DNA of 64,000 nucleotides. Origin: Puccinia triticina. Lineage: Eukaryota > Basidiomycota > Pucciniomycetes > Pucciniales > Pucciniaceae. The stretch covers positions 2,108,001-2,172,000 of the forward strand of contig NC_070565.1 in NCBI RefSeq assembly GCF_026914185.1, read 5' to 3'. Positions 18,607-31,215 of the stretch are shown here, piece by piece (position 1 is the stretch's first letter; every line of letters begins with the position of its first letter). The position numbers were made by a program, and so were the translations under genes. The notes below the pieces were generated by a model that was given only the letters and a program-made list of their open reading frames with translations, had not been told where the DNA came from and did no database searches.

Positions 18607-20167
18607 ATGGCAGGACAAGAGAGCCAAGCTCATCAACAGACCGGTGGTAAATCAACCACGGCCGAACAACCGGTAGTGCGCAAGAAAGTCAAGCGTCGAC
18701 CGGCACGGAAACAGGTCAAGGGCATTCCTTCTTTCTCTGAAAATGAGCCAAGAGCATTGTGCTCACATCTCCTTGGCTTGAATATCATCTACAGGTCACG
18801 TTGGAACAAGCTGCTGCTGTCAAGAAACAGCCGGAGCAGAACGGACAGACCTACAACGTTTGTCAGTCTTACCCCATTTTTTTGCTTTTCTTCGACCATC
18901 CTCAGTCCTGACAGGATCTTTTTTCGCGGCGGGAAACAAAACGATATGTAGGGTATAATAAATGGGCCGGTGGTGATCGATACGATTCATCTACTCAGAA
19001 AGAGAAATCCCAGACGCGTTGTAAGATCGCTACTGATGCTGGCTACACCAGGGCCGATGGAGGAAACAATGCGTATTGTTGCCTGTATTTCGCACGCGGT
19101 TGCTGTCCTTACGGGTTCGTATATTTTTCCCGATCACTCGATTTGATGCTGACTAACCCTTGGCGTTTGTATGTTTAGCTCTGAATGTTCTTTCCTGCAT
19201 CGGTTACCCCCGCCCCAATCCACCCTACCTGACGCCTCCTTGGACGTTTTCGGAAGAGAGAAACATTCTGATTATCGAGATGATATGGGCGGCGTGGGCT
19301 CGTTCTCTCGCCAGAATCGGACTCTTTATATCGGCCGATTGCGAGAAGTCAACAGTAAGACTGAAGAGATGGTCGAAACTCATTTTCAAGAGTGGGGTGA
19401 AATCGAACGCAGTCAGTCCACCTTCTTGCCCGTTTACGTCCAAACGAGGCCCTCTTTTTGAGCATCTATTTTCACCTCTTAGTTCGAGTTCTACATGGTA
19501 GAGGCGTCGCTTTTGTGACCTACGTTTCAGAATTGAATGCGCAATTTGCAAAGGAAGCCATGATGTGCCAAAGCATGGTAGATGAAGAAGTGCTGAATAT
19601 CAGGTCAGTCACAGCTCCGAATATCACCTTTAACGACCTCTCCAAAATCCATTTGTCGGTGTTCTCAAAAAAAGTTGAAAATTCTGATATGTTTTGACGT
19701 TTGACGACAGATGGGCAACGGAAGACCCCAACCCAGCCGCCAAGCGATCAGAACATGCAAGACTGGTGCAGATGGGGAGCGAGCGGATAGCCGCGAAGCT
19801 TAATCCAGAGCTAGTCGAGGCAGTTGAGGCACTCGACCGACTGGAACAGGGCACAGACGACAGTCCCCAGAAGCGGAGCCAACCGGATGAAGAACCGGCT
19901 CGAGAAAGCAAACGTACCCGACAGGACTCTCCTCCTCCGCTACCCCCTCTCCCACCACCACTCGAACATCCTTCACTCGAACCGGTGCCCGCAAACCTTA
20001 CTCCTAGCCTACCCGTCCATCATGGACTGATCTCCTCTGAGGCTCTCCAAAGCTTGCGCAGTCTCGCTGCTGCCAATAAGGCCCAAATCCCCGGCGCTAA
20101 AGCTTCTATCAAACCTTCGCCTCTCAGCGGCTTGGCTGATTACGGCTCTGATGACGAATCTACTTAG
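18607..20167 (+). CDS. CWC2: Pre-mRNA-splicing factor Cwc2 (6 exons, 382 aa)
   Basis: Cwc2 joins the NineTeen complex and contacts U6 snRNA and the intron in the active spliceosome. Exons: 18607-18714, 18795-18861, 18952-19114, 19179-19411, 19483-19603, 19711-20167; every junction is GT..AG and the frame closes at 1,149 nt. The N-terminus is basic (VRKKVKRRPARKQ); the Torus region follows (YNKWAGGDRYD, SQTRCKIATDAGYTRAD); the CCCH zinc finger is CLYFARGCCPYGSECSFLH in C-x8-C-x5-C-x3-H spacing, counting the preceding C; an RRM has RNP2 LYIGRL (residue ~162) and RNP1 GRGVAFVTY (~195). The C-terminus is proline-rich, ending near LADYGSDDEST. All binding residues look intact. Confidence 0.95.
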
Positions 20168-20917
20168 CGCCTTTCCTCCCGAAACACAAAACGCCCATCT
20201 GGTCCTTTTTCCTCTCGATTGTATATAAATAGCTTCTCATCCGTTCTCATTTGTTAATCGTAACTACTGGGGGTTTGTGTGTAATTTGTATTCTTTACCG
20301 CATTTGGTCGTCGCCAAACTAACAATAACCAGGAAATTCATCTGAGGTATATCATGGAAGTGTCCGGCGTCTGCATCTTTTGAGAGATCGTGAAGCTAGG
20401 AGGGTTCCTAAGGGATATGGGCCTAATATGGACGTTTCTTCAAGGAAAGAGTCACGGTCATGGGGATGCTACAATAAAAACGATCCCGAGTATCCCAGAA
20501 TGTATTTCCCTCAAAACCGATGTTTTTCTTTTGAGCTTTGTTTCTTACTTGTTATGCAATCAAAGGTGGTCAAAAGGAATTCTTGGTAAGCATGGTGAGC
20601 TGGCTACATACTCGAGGATCATATTCCCTTGCAATGAGGTCAATTGATAAAGACAAAATTGCAATACCAATTCCATGGGGCTCAAATGGGGGTCATCGTT
20701 TTGGACATCATCTTTATTATCATTGCGGTTCATTTACAGCTAAAATAGAAAAGAATGGAAACTGTTTCAAATCCGGCCCTACAGCCACATTCCCAACCAA
20801 CAACCCTTGACAACTATACGCTTGCATCAAGCTCGGTCCCCTTTCCACGCCCATCCATTGATTGTTATCCTGCCCGATGGACCCAGTAAGCTTTCCTCTT
20901 CTACATTGATGTGGTTG
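20168..20917. other. Intergenic between CWC2 and the P-loop gene
   Basis: TATATAAATA at 20222 follows the CWC2 stop and may lie in its 3' UTR. No supported gene. The 5' end of the next gene may extend back into the last 100 bp here. Confidence 0.45.
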
Positions 20918-23645
20918 CAGCTCGAATATTGAAATCTCCATGTCGAATCTCTCAGCATTCAGATCAGACAAAGGAGAATGAACGAGCTCGCTTTAAGACT
21001 CTCCACGCCCGGTGTGACAAGCAAGACGAGTTATTCGATAGCATTATCAAAGCTGCTGGAGGTGAGTGATCATTTTTGGCTGATTACGAGCTGCAGAATG
21101 CATCAAAGTACTGATTCCCCTTCACACTCCTCACGAATCGGAAGTCACAAGAGTGCAACAGCATAACAACCAACTGGCCAGTGTGTTACGCCTTTCGGAA
21201 ATCAACAGCAATGAGCAAGTGGTTGTCGGCACATCATTTGATAACTTTATCGCTTCAGGGGATGAGAAAATCTTGGACAAGCTCCAGAAGCGGCTCAAAA
21301 TAACTGATCAGACAACTAAGGAGAAACTGCTCCGGTGTGCCCACTTCGTACGGTTCCCCGAGGACGACGCTTCGAAATACACGGCAGATCAGATGCTTGC
21401 AAATCTCAAAGGTTCCAAATCTCCCGCAAGGCCACTTGACGCGGCTCAGACAATTGACTGGTCTACCGATATCGTTCAAGAAGGCTTCAATGCTAAATAT
21501 CAGAATCACGATCTCATTGTCATCCCCACTCTTAATACTCTCAACGAATTCACAGGCCTATGGCGCAAAACCCAATACAGGGCACCGTACACATCAATTA
21601 TTGGCCCGACCATGTGCGGCAAGACCCGACTTCTTAAGGAGCTAGCCACTCATGTGTGTGTGGTGTATGTCTGCCTCCGACCTCCCAATTCCACTGGCCA
21701 GCCGCCTCAATCCCAAATAGCTGAAGAGTTTTTCCCGTCCAAACCCAAAGTGGATTTGATCGCACACTATTCTCACCTCATAGCTGCCATTCTCAGGACG
21801 GTGTCGGAATTCTTTTCAAGGTTGGATATACGCAACAAAGACCCGAGATGTCAATTAAACAAATGGTATAACTACAGTTTCCAGATCAATAAAAAAGATT
21901 TGAAGGATAAGTTTAATGTCGACGTTGCACAAGCAATGAATGAGCTAAAGTCAGAGAAGGACGGAAACCCAGAAAAATCTCTTGTCGATGCAGCAAAGGA
22001 TGTACCTGAAAAACTCAACTTAGGAGGCGGCAAACCACTGAAGGTCCTCTTGGCGATAGACGAAGCAAGCAACTTGATTAATTGCCTAGACGCACAACTC
22101 CAAATCCCATACTTTCAAGTGTTTCAACAGGTTTTATCAACAATACCTGACGGAATGGGCTTCTTTAGCATCTTTACAGATACAACTTTGCGGGTCGCCA
22201 ACTTCAGCCCGGCCCTAACCCGTGACCCCAGCGCAAGGTTCCATGAGTTGGGCATCAATTTGTTTGCACCAATCTACAAAATCTCAGCACTCAATGTGTT
22301 CGTCCCGGAAGCACCAAGCTTGTGGGACCAGTTGCTATCACCGGAACGGCTCTATAGCTATGGCTGCCCATTTTATGGGTTGTATTTCAAGGGTATATTG
22401 GTCAAGAAGCCATACGCTGCCGTCGACACCACGGCGAAGATTGCCGAGACAAAACTACTGTTGAGGAGTCGATCCGGTCCTGCCGAATTGTCCAGCCCGC
22501 AATGTTTTGCCATACTGGGCTCATTGATACAGACCCGGCTGTCCTTACACTCAACCATAAACGCGGAACTTGTTTCGAGTCACGCCACACATTGCATCTT
22601 CATTGACTCGACTCAAGAAATGATTGCCTGCGACTATCCCCCGCAATTTGTCTATGCATCAGCGGCCAATGCAGTTCTTGCACGCGCCGAGGCACGTTGG
22701 ATCGAATGCATCAACACTCTAGCTATGGCAGTGCAAAAAGGACTGGTTGCTCTCGGAGACGCTGGCGAAATGGCGACCAGGTTAATACTGATACGCGCTA
22801 TGCAGCAAACCAAGCCAATTCATTGCAAATTCGAAACAATCCCCCATGGATATTCAGGGCGCCTATCAGACTTTATCCGTACCTTAAGCGGGAAAGATCC
22901 AGAAACCATGGATTTTGGATTCAACGACGAAGAACACAAAACCAAACTCTTGAAAGAAGGGCGGATTTTTTTTAACCACTTTGCGAGAATTTCGTACACA
23001 CCTAAGGCCAACGACTTCTTGGAATTTTTATACCGAGGCTTTGCAGTGCAATGCAGGAGCAGACAACCTGGACTTGATGATCTATTTACGATTTACCTCA
23101 AACCCTCATCTGAACCTTCAGAGCTAAATCTCAAAAACATAACTTTTTGCGGTGTCCAGACCAAAAACCGTGCGGGTCCTGTTCAGTTGGAGGAAAGTGC
23201 CAAGTGGTCCAAAAGCTATGCCGGGATTGAAGGCATCACCAACCCCTACCTTATTCTGTTATTCAGCTTGAGAAGTGATTCCAAATTGAAAAAACCAAAA
23301 AAACCAACAGAACCCAATGTCACCAAACCAGTTTCTGAAAAATGGCACCAGCCGACAGATTCCAATGACACCAAACAAGTTTATTACCAGTTTCTTGGCC
23401 TGGAAGAAATCAATTGTCTTACGCCTCCAATGCGCAAAGGACTAAATCGGCTGATTGACGCAATACCAGACGACTTGATGAATCTTCACGATGATTGTGA
23501 TGGCAATACCACAGAATGGGTCAAACAGCTGTACCCAGCCTTCTATCCGAGGGCTACTGAGCAACCAACACCTAGCTCTCCTGAACAGCGGAAGAACCCA
23601 CCACCCGCCAAACGTTGCAAAAAAGGCCCAAAGGGGAAAAAATAG
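20918..23645 (+). CDS. P-loop ATPase, large basidiomycete-type family with possible C-terminal nuclease-like domain
   Basis: The second exon (21154-23645) joins an upstream exon ending at 21061 across GTGAGT...AAGAG, keeping the frame (...IIKAAG|V QQHNN). The start codon is not settled. Counting from 21153, a Walker A motif GPTMCGKT is at residues ~151-158 and a Walker B LLAIDE at ~300; between them lies VVYVCLRPPNSTGQPP, a block I associate with expanded NTPase families in mushrooms and rusts. The C-terminal third has LDDLFTIYL and ITFCGVQTKN, which could be a PD-(D/E)xK-like QxK core, as in Crinkler-type NTPase-nuclease proteins; this is a guess. The tail is basic (KRCKKGPKGKK), possibly nuclear-targeting. 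No signal peptide is seen on the visible part. The function is unknown. Confidence 0.7.
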
Positions 23646-24095
23646 TCATCCGCGGGAGGATCCAAGTCTCAACTCTTGGCAATCACATTGATCTTCTACA
23701 TAGTATCTCTGTTGCTCATTCCAAAAAACCCATTATGTTGCTCAACATATGTTTTCATCCTCTCTGTATATTTTTACTCAGCAATAAAAAACCCACCTTT
23801 GTGAGGTCCAAAATGTTTCTAGACCAGATTTTTAATGCCTGTGCCATGCTGAATGTTCTATGATTCTTTGAAGTCACAGAATCCATTGTGACACTGGTCA
23901 TTGAATTGACATAAAGAGGCCTATTAACAACCCTTAAAATGGTGGCAATGTGTGCACATTAGCCTGGTTCATGTTGGTGACTTTGAACCTATTTTTATCA
24001 TAAAATTTCAACAAATTTTTCAATCATCAGAAAGAGTGGTTTCAGAAGAATCTGACCAACTTGAAAAAAATGTTAAATTTTGACGATAAAATGGA
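23646..24095. other. Intergenic, nothing recognised
   Basis: A/T-rich 3' flank of the P-loop gene with no ORF, repeat or RNA signal that can be supported. Confidence 0.4.
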
Positions 24096-24104
24096 TAAAA
24101 ATGG

Positions 24105-25197
24105 GGGCAGCCTTTATGCACGCCAAAAATACACCACGCGCACGCCAAAAGGTCCTGCACGCCCAGAATTTCTGGTGTGCAGCTGCAGACAAGCCAAGAG
24201 GATGGCGTGAGGAGGGCCAGACGCCAGACCTAAGCATTTTTTTGGCATGGCAATTGCTTACACCCCATGAAATATGTAGTGCACATGTAGTGCACTCCAA
24301 AGCTCTGCTAATCCGGCCAACCAAAGATGGTGTGCAGTACTACGCATGCCACATATCTCTGGATTATCTCCAAGCACACCCCAAAGCACACAACACCATC
24401 ACCAAGGACTCACACCTTGATGATTGGTCAGACCAGTCATTGAGGGGACTCACACCTCTCAATGACCGGTCATCGAGGTGATTCACATCTCTCAATGACC
24501 GGTCTGACCGGTCATTGAGGGGAGTAACATCTCCTCTTGATGACCCGTCTGTGCCGTTCCCCAAGGGGAGTAGCACCTCTTCTCAATGACCGGTCATCAA
24601 GAGTAGCACCTCCCCTCAATGACCAGTACACACCGGTCATCCAGAGGAGGTGTTATTCCCCTTGATGACCAGTCAGACCGCTCATCAAGTCATTGGGGGT
24701 AATAACACCTCTCAATGACTGGTCTGACCAATCATCAAGAGGTGTGAGTCCCCTTGATGACCGGACTGACCGATCATTGAGAGGTGTGAGCCCTCTCAAT
24801 GACCAGTCATCACCGGTCAATGAGAGGAGGTGTTATTACCCTCAATGACTGGTCCGTGCCTGCTAAAGGTTGGCTAAGTAAGATTCTGAAGGGGCTCAAG
24901 CTCTACAATCATTCATGCACACCAGAAATCGTGGATGACATGAGATTGGAGGGACATATTGGTGTCCAGTAACTGTACACACCATTACTGTGGTGTCTTG
25001 AGTCCCACACGCCATCATTTAGCAACGTTTTGGCGTGTGGGACCCAAGAGGCCACAGAAATGGCGTGTACAGTTACCGGACGCCATATTCATTGGCGTGA
25101 AAACATTGGCACACCAATCTATTTGGCATGAAATGAAGATCACGCCATTTCCTTGGCGTGCGCGTGGTGTTTTTTTGGTGTGCATAAAGGCTCACCC
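24105..25197. mobile_element. Non-autonomous MULE-like element with 9-bp target duplication and palindromic cargo
   Basis: The left end reads GGGCAGCCTTTATGCACGCC and the right end, reversed, GGGTGAGCCTTTATGCACAC; the terminal repeats run ~45 bp. TAAAAATGG is present at 24096-24104 and again at 25198-25206, a perfect 9-bp duplication as expected for Mutator-like elements. A second inverted pair of CACGCCA-rich sequence lies inside. There is no transposase; the middle is an array of palindromic units (24415-24860). Confidence 0.85.
24415..24860. repeat. Array of palindromic ATGACCGG/CCGGTCAT units
   Basis: About ten hairpin-like units of the form CTCAATGACCGG...CCGGTCATTGAG with C/T and A/G variation in the arms. 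They fill the middle of the surrounding MULE-like element. Confidence 0.85.
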
Positions 25198-25580
25198 TAA
25201 AAATGGCCTTAAAAATCCAATGTGAACCGGGCTATTGTCATGATTAAAGCATTAATTTTATGTAGAAAATACTCATGTAATAGCCTTGAGTTACAATGAT
25301 ATGACTAACTTGCAATTCTTTTGTTGCATTCAGTATAATTAAAAAGTATAATCCATGTCTTGGGTGGAACCCAAGAGTTTTCTTTTTTGGGCATTAGGGG
25401 GTTTCACAATAAGGAAGCCCGGGAAGGAGTTTGAGCGCTGGCAAGTATTAATATGATGTTGCTTGGGGCAATTTCTTGCTGGACTTCACACCAAATTTTA
25501 AGGCAGTCTTTCACCCGTGAGTAACAAAATTTAGTGCTGCGGGAAGCCGGAATCTTTATTGGAAAACCCCCTATTTAGTA

Positions 25581-27530
25581 TACAGGTTTACTTTGCGCAC
25601 GGAGGGAAACTTGTTGCGCACGGGAATTTTGGTTGACTCAACGTCACATGACGTTGGGCCCCCCTCTGTGCGCGAACCCAGCTCCCCTCAAAGAACTATC
25701 CACACACAGGGGTGCCGTGCGGTAACAGGTGGCCAGGGTGAGGCACTCCGGCCATCCGGAGGAAACAATCCCCTTGATGACCGGCACAGACCGGTCATCA
25801 AGAGGGTATATCACATCTCTCTTGATGACCGGCATTCTGGTCATTGAGATGACACATTCCCCTTGATGACCGGTACAGAACGGTCATCGGGAGGCTACAT
25901 CCCTCTTGATGACCGGTACAGACCGGTCATTGGGAGGCTACAATCCTCTCAATGACCGGTACAGACCGGTCATCAGGAGGCTACATCCCACTCGATGACC
26001 GGAATAGACCAGTCATTGAGAGGACACATCCCCTTCAATGACCAGGATAGACAGGTCATTGAGAGGTCACATCCCTCTCAATTACCAGAATAGACCGATC
26101 ATTGAAAGGCCACATGCCTCTTGATGACCGGAATAGACCGGTCATTGAGAGGACACATCCCCCTCGATGACCGGTCTGTACCAGTCATCGAGGGGACACA
26201 TCCCTCTCAATGACCGGTCTATGCCAGTCATCAAGAGAAATGTGTTCTCTTGATGACCAGAATGCCGGTCATTGAGAGAGATTTGTTCTCTCAATGACCG
26301 GAATGCCGGTCATTGAGAGAGATGTGTTCTCTCAATGACCAGAATTCCGGTCATTGAGAGAGATGTGTTCTCTCAATGACCGGAATGCTGGTCATTGAGA
26401 GAGATGTGTTCTCTCAATGACTGGCATTCCGGTCATTGAGAGAGATGTGTTCTCTCAATGACCGGAATGCCAGTCATTGAGAGAGATGTGTTCTCTGCCG
26501 GTCATCAAGAGGGACGTAGCCTCCCAATGACCGGGAGAGATTTGTTCTCTCAATGACCGGAATGCCGGTCATTGAGAGAGATGTGTTCTCTCAATGACCA
26601 GAATTCCGGTCATTGAGAGAGATGTGTTCTCTCAATGACCGGAATGCCAGTCATTGAGAGAGATGTGTTCTCTCAATGACCGGAATGCCAGTCATTGAGA
26701 GAGATGTGTTCTCTCAATGACCAGAATGCCTGTCATTGAGAGAGATGTGTTCTCTCAATGACCAGAATGCCGGTCATTGAGAGAGATGTGTTCTCTCAAT
26801 GACCAGAATGCCGGTCATTGAGAGAGATGTGTTCTCTCAATGAACGGAATGCTCTCAATGAATGGAATGCCGGTCATTGAGAGAGATGTGTTCTCTCAAT
26901 GACCGGAATGCCGGTCATTGAGAGAGATGTGTTCTCTCAATGACCGGAATGCCAGTCATTGAGAGAGATGTGTTCTCTGCCGGTCATCAAGAGGGACGTA
27001 GCCTCCCAATGACCGGTCTATTCTGGTCATCGAGTGGGATGTAGCCTCCTGATGACTGGTCTGTACTGGTCATCAAGGGGGATGTATCCTCTCAATGACC
27101 GGAATGCCGGTCATCAAGAGAGATGTGATATACCCTCTTGATGACCGGTCTGTGCCGGTCATCAGGAGGGATGTAACCTTCCAATGACCAATCTATTCCG
27201 GTCATCGAGAGGGATGTAGCCTCTCCAAGATTGGTCTGTACCAGTCATTCAGGGGGACGTGTCCTCTTGATGACCGGTCTATTCCGGTCATCAAGAGGGA
27301 CGTAGTCTCTTGATGACCGGTCTGTGCCGGTCATCGAGGGGATTGTTTCCTCTGGATGGCCGGAGTGTCTCAACCTGGCCACCTGTCACCGCTCGGCACC
27401 CCCGTGTGTGGATAGTTCTTTCAGGGGAGCTGGGGTCGCGCACGGAGGGGGGCCCGACGTCACGTGACGTTGAGTCAACCGAAATTCCCGCGTGCAAAAA
27501 ATTTCCCTCCCTGCGCAAACTACACCCGTA
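25581..27530. mobile_element. TACAG-ended TIR element with ~190-bp terminal repeats and a large palindromic array
   Basis: The left end TACAGGTTTACTTTGCGCAC and the right end (reversed) TACGGGTGTAGTTTGCGCAG begin inverted repeats that continue ~190 bp, through a CACGTGACGTT block and ACTATCCACACAC. AGTA occurs just before (25577-25580) and after (27531-27534), a 4-bp duplication; because TA follows on the right and starts the element on the left, 6 bp (AGTATA) is also possible. There is no transposase. The superfamily is not assigned. Confidence 0.8.
25768..27345. repeat. Palindromic satellite array, including ~18 copies of a 41-bp unit
   Basis: From about 26230 to 27000 the unit CTCTCAATGACCGGAATGCC plus its mirrored arm and AGAGATGTGTT repeats every 41 bp. 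Flanking parts have longer, more varied units. A junction reading TTCTCTGCCGGTCATCAAG occurs at about 26490 and again near 26974, so a block of several hundred bp has been duplicated within the array. Confidence 0.9.
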
Positions 27531-27644
27531 AGTATATGGTATTAATTGTTAAGACTTATTTTGTTTCTTGCCCTTTTCTGTAAGCTGTAGATTGATTCAA
27601 ATTTTGTAAGGAAGGGTGACATGCCCATAGAATGAAATACCACC

Positions 27645-28625
27645 TAGAGAATGTCAAAACGGACCCGGGTACCGGTTGCACCGCCGGTACCTGCGCGATT
27701 TTTGAGAAAAATGGGCACCCAGCACTGCATCCGGCACCGCCAGGCAGGTACCAGCGGTCTTTTAGGCAGGTACCACGGGTACCAGCTGTTTTTTTTTTTA
27801 TCAAAACTCACTCCCAAGCCCCAAAGGAAGGGCATGAAGACTCACTACCCTCTTGATGGCCGGCAGAGACCGGCCATTGAGAGGAGTGCACCCCCTCAAT
27901 GACATTAAGGGGGGGGGGGGGGGGGGGGGAACACTCCCCTTTATGGCATCGCGAGGAAGACATAATCCCCTCCATGCCATTGAGGGATTCTACTCTCTAG
28001 AGATTCCCCTTGACTCCCCTTGGTCATTGAGGGGATGGTGCACTCCCCTCGATGGAATTGAGTGGGGTGTGTCCTCTTGATGACATTGAGGGGAATACAC
28101 AACCCCCCTCGGTGTCATCAAGAGGACACAATCCCCTCGTCATCAAGAGGACACACTCCCCTCGATGGAGGGGAGTGTGTCCTCTCAATGACATCAAGGA
28201 TGGGGGGGGGGGGGGTGCTCCTCTTGATGACATTGAGGGGAGTACACACCTTGATCCCATCTAGGGTAGTTTGTACTCCCCTTGATGGCACCAATGGGAG
28301 TCCATCCCCCTCTGGATGCCATCAAAGGAATGGTTAACTCCTCTCGATGGCGTCGAGAAGAGGACACGCTCCCCTGCTGGCCATTGAGAGGAGTAATTGA
28401 TCCCCTTGATGGCCGGCCAAAGGTGGCTGCGTGCCAGAGTACCCGGCTCCCCGGCCGGGGATGAGCGGTACTTGGGGGCGGTACCCGGGTACGGCAACAC
28501 TTTTTGCCAAAAAAAGGGCACCCAGCACCGCAGCCGGCACCGCTGGGCGGGGGCAGGGCGGGTGTGGGCGGTACCCGCCAGGCGGTGCCGGGTACCTAGC
28601 AACGGGTACCTTTTTACATTCTCTA
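27645..28625. mobile_element. hAT-like MITE with TAGAGAATGT ends and palindromic cargo
   Basis: Ends TAGAGAATGT / ACATTCTCTA fit the YARNG rule of hAT elements. ATACCACC at 27637-27644 and 28626-28633 is a perfect 8-bp duplication. Subterminal regions are full of GGTACC and CCGGCACCG motifs. The middle (27846-28430) is a palindromic array using GATGGCATCGAGGGG-type and ATGACCGG-type units plus two poly-G runs. No coding region is present. Confidence 0.85.
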
Positions 28626-28701
28626 ATACCACCCATTAATATTTTGTTGTCAATTTGAATTGATCTATCTCAGTATAAAATTACATGAAAAAAAATAATT
28701 G

Positions 28702-30454
28702 TACCAATTTACTTTGTGCACGGAGGGAAACTTGTTGCAGCACACGGGAATTTCCGTTGAATCAATGTCACGTGACGTTGGGCCCCCCTCCATGCGCGCC
28801 ACCAGCTCCCCCAAAAAACTATCCTCACACAGGGGTGCCACGCGGTGACAGGTGGCTGGGTTGAGACACTCTGGCCATCCGGAGGAAACAATCCCCTTGA
28901 TGACCGGCACAGACCCTTCATTGAGAGGATACATCTCTCTTAAAAGACCGGTCATCAAGAGGCTACATCCCTCTCAATGACCAGAATATATTGGTCAACA
29001 AGAGGCTACATCCCTCCCAATGACGTAATAGACCAGTTATCAAGAGGATCCATCTCTCTCAATGACCGGCATTCCGGTCATCAAGAGGACATGTCCCCCT
29101 TCATGACCGGTACAGACTGGTCATCTAGAGGCTACATCCCTCCCAATGATGTAATAGACCTGTCATTGAGAGGACACATCCCCCTCAATGACCGGTCTGT
29201 ACCGGTCATCAAGGGGACACATCCAATGAGTGGTCTGTTATGGTCACTGGGAGGGATGTAGCCTCTCAATGACTGGTCTATACCGTTCATTGACAGGGAT
29301 GTGTCCCCTTGATGACCAGTACAGACCGGTCATTGAGGGGGATGTGTCCTCTTGAGACAGTTCTATTACACCATTGGGAGGGATGTAGCCTCTAGATGAC
29401 CAGTTTATTCCTGTCATCAAGAGGGATGTTGTGAGCCTGAGTCTCTTATGTGACAACAGGACACAAGAAAAAAAGGGGCACGCTGATTGAATTTCTTGGG
29501 ATAAAGAAATACAAGCAGTGGAGAGAAGAGAAATAGAAGAGAGAAACTGAGAAGAGAGAAACTTGATCTGTTTGAGTTATGATTTAATATGGGCCAAGTT
29601 CTACCTGGAAAAGATACTGGGAGTGAAGTGGCCTCTGGTTAGTGATCCTGGGTGTCTCTGGGGTATGGTTCTGGTGTGCTGAAGTCTGTAGATCCTCCTC
29701 AGGCAGGGGGGGATCCTGACTTCGAAAATTTTCAGAGTTTGCTTACATAATTACATATGTACAAGTGGTTGACACGCCTGGTAGCGCTGCCACGTCACAA
29801 CTGCGCATGCGCGCCATAACTCAAGAACTCAGGGAAGGAGTAGAGTTACAAAGAAGTGGTAAGTTGTAACTAGGGTTAAAATTGCATGAGAAAACAGAAT
29901 ATGAAGTCAAAACAAGGTTATCTCTTAAGATGAAAAATATATGAATTAATTCATATGTAAAAAGGTAGAAAAGGCAGCTTTTAGGTTAGCTGTGTTGACT
30001 CTAAGGCTGACAGATGTGTCCTCTTGATGACCAGAATGCTGGTCATTGAGAGAGATGTATCCTCTTGATAACCGGTCTATTACGTCATTGGGAGGGATGT
30101 AGCCTCTTGATGACGGATCTATTCTGGTCATTGAGAGGGATGTAGCCTCTTGATGACCGGTCTTTACCGGTCATCAAGGGGGATGTGTCCTCTCAATGAC
30201 CGGAATGCCAGTCATCAAGAGAGATGTATCCTCTCGATGACGCGTCCTTGCCGGTCATCAAGGTGATTGTTTCCTCGGGATGGCCAGAGTATCTCAACCC
30301 TGCCACCTGTCACCGCGTGACACCCCCGTGTGCGGATAGATTTTTGGGGGGAGCTAGTGGCGCGTATGGAGGGGGGCCCAACGTCACGTGACATTGAGTC
30401 AATGGAAATTCCTGTGCGCAACAAGTTTCCCTCCGTGCACAAAGTAAATCTGTA
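28702..30454. mobile_element. Second TACAG-family TIR element, interrupted by a solo LTR
   Basis: Ends TACCAATTTACTTTGTGCAC (left) and, reversed, TACAGATTTACTTTGTGCAC (right), with the same ~190-bp terminal repeats as 25581-27530. ATTG at 28698-28701 and 30455-30458 is the target duplication (ATTGTA also fits). The internal palindromic array (28900-29429 and 30018-30275) is cut by the LTR at 29430-30012. Confidence 0.8.
29430..30012 (+). mobile_element. Solo LTR, 583 bp, with 5-bp duplication GATGT
   Basis: Starts TGTGAGCCTGAG, ends CTAAGGCTGACA. GATGT flanks it at 29425-29429 and 30013-30017. It shares its termini with the inverted copy at 32221-33188. Confidence 0.9.
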
Positions 30455-31215
30455 ATTGTATTATTCAAAAATATGTGTTGAGGCATGCGGCTGCCTAATC
30501 AGCCCTCCGCAGTACACCATTTTGGAAGTTGTCCGCAGGCACCAGTAGTAGATCCCCTGTATGAAATTCTTACACGGAATGTAACCCTTGTATGAAATTG
30601 TTATGCAACATGTAAACCCAGTATAACATTGTTGCGCGGCATGCAAACCCCGTATGACATTGTTACACAGCATGTAACCCCCGCACAATTGTTTCACAGC
30701 CTATAAAACCCATAAAACATTGTTATGTGGCATTAAACCCCGTGTAACATTGTTACGCGGCATGTAACCCCCGTACAACATATTTCTGCAACAGATAAAC
30801 ACCATGAAGATATTTCAGCAACAAGTAACCCCATGTAAGACTTACAACAAGTAAACCATGTATCAAGCTTGTGCAACATGTAACACCAGGGATGCTTGGG
30901 GAGCACTCCCCAGGGAGTGTCTTACCTTGATTTTTTTCATAACTTGGTGAAATTTCTACTAAATCATATGTGTAATCAAACATGAAATTATATACAAGTA
31001 TATATAAAGTATCCATAACTCAGCTGGAACTCTTCTGTAACTCAGTAGTAACTGAACTGGAACGCAGAACACAAAGTGTCTGTAACCAAATTTTAACTAA
31101 AGTGGAAAGCACCACTCACACATTGTTTGTACCCAAGGGTGACTTCAATCTGAATGGTGTTGGAACTGTTTCATCCTCCTGTACATGTTGCTGTGGCCTC
31201 AACAGAATGTGATTG
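30455..31215. repeat. Degenerate tandem repeats of CATGTAACCCC...CATTGTTACGCGG type
   Basis: Between 30540 and 30870 a ~40-bp motif containing TGTAACCCCCGTATAACATT recurs about eight times with changes. At 30870-30920 a segment (ACACCAGGGATGCTTGGGGAG) matches the outer part of the inverted repeat at 31850/34570. No gene is supported from 30455 to 31215. Confidence 0.6.

Noticed and set aside
18404..18676. 90-codon ORF overlapping the CWC2 start
   Set aside because: It is in another frame across the promoter and first exon of CWC2, whose model is supported by six matching exons.
25768..27345. CRISPR array (regular palindromic repeats of 41 bp)
   Set aside because: The whole unit repeats with no unique spacers, it lies inside a eukaryotic TIR element, and no cas genes are present. 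It is a palindromic satellite.
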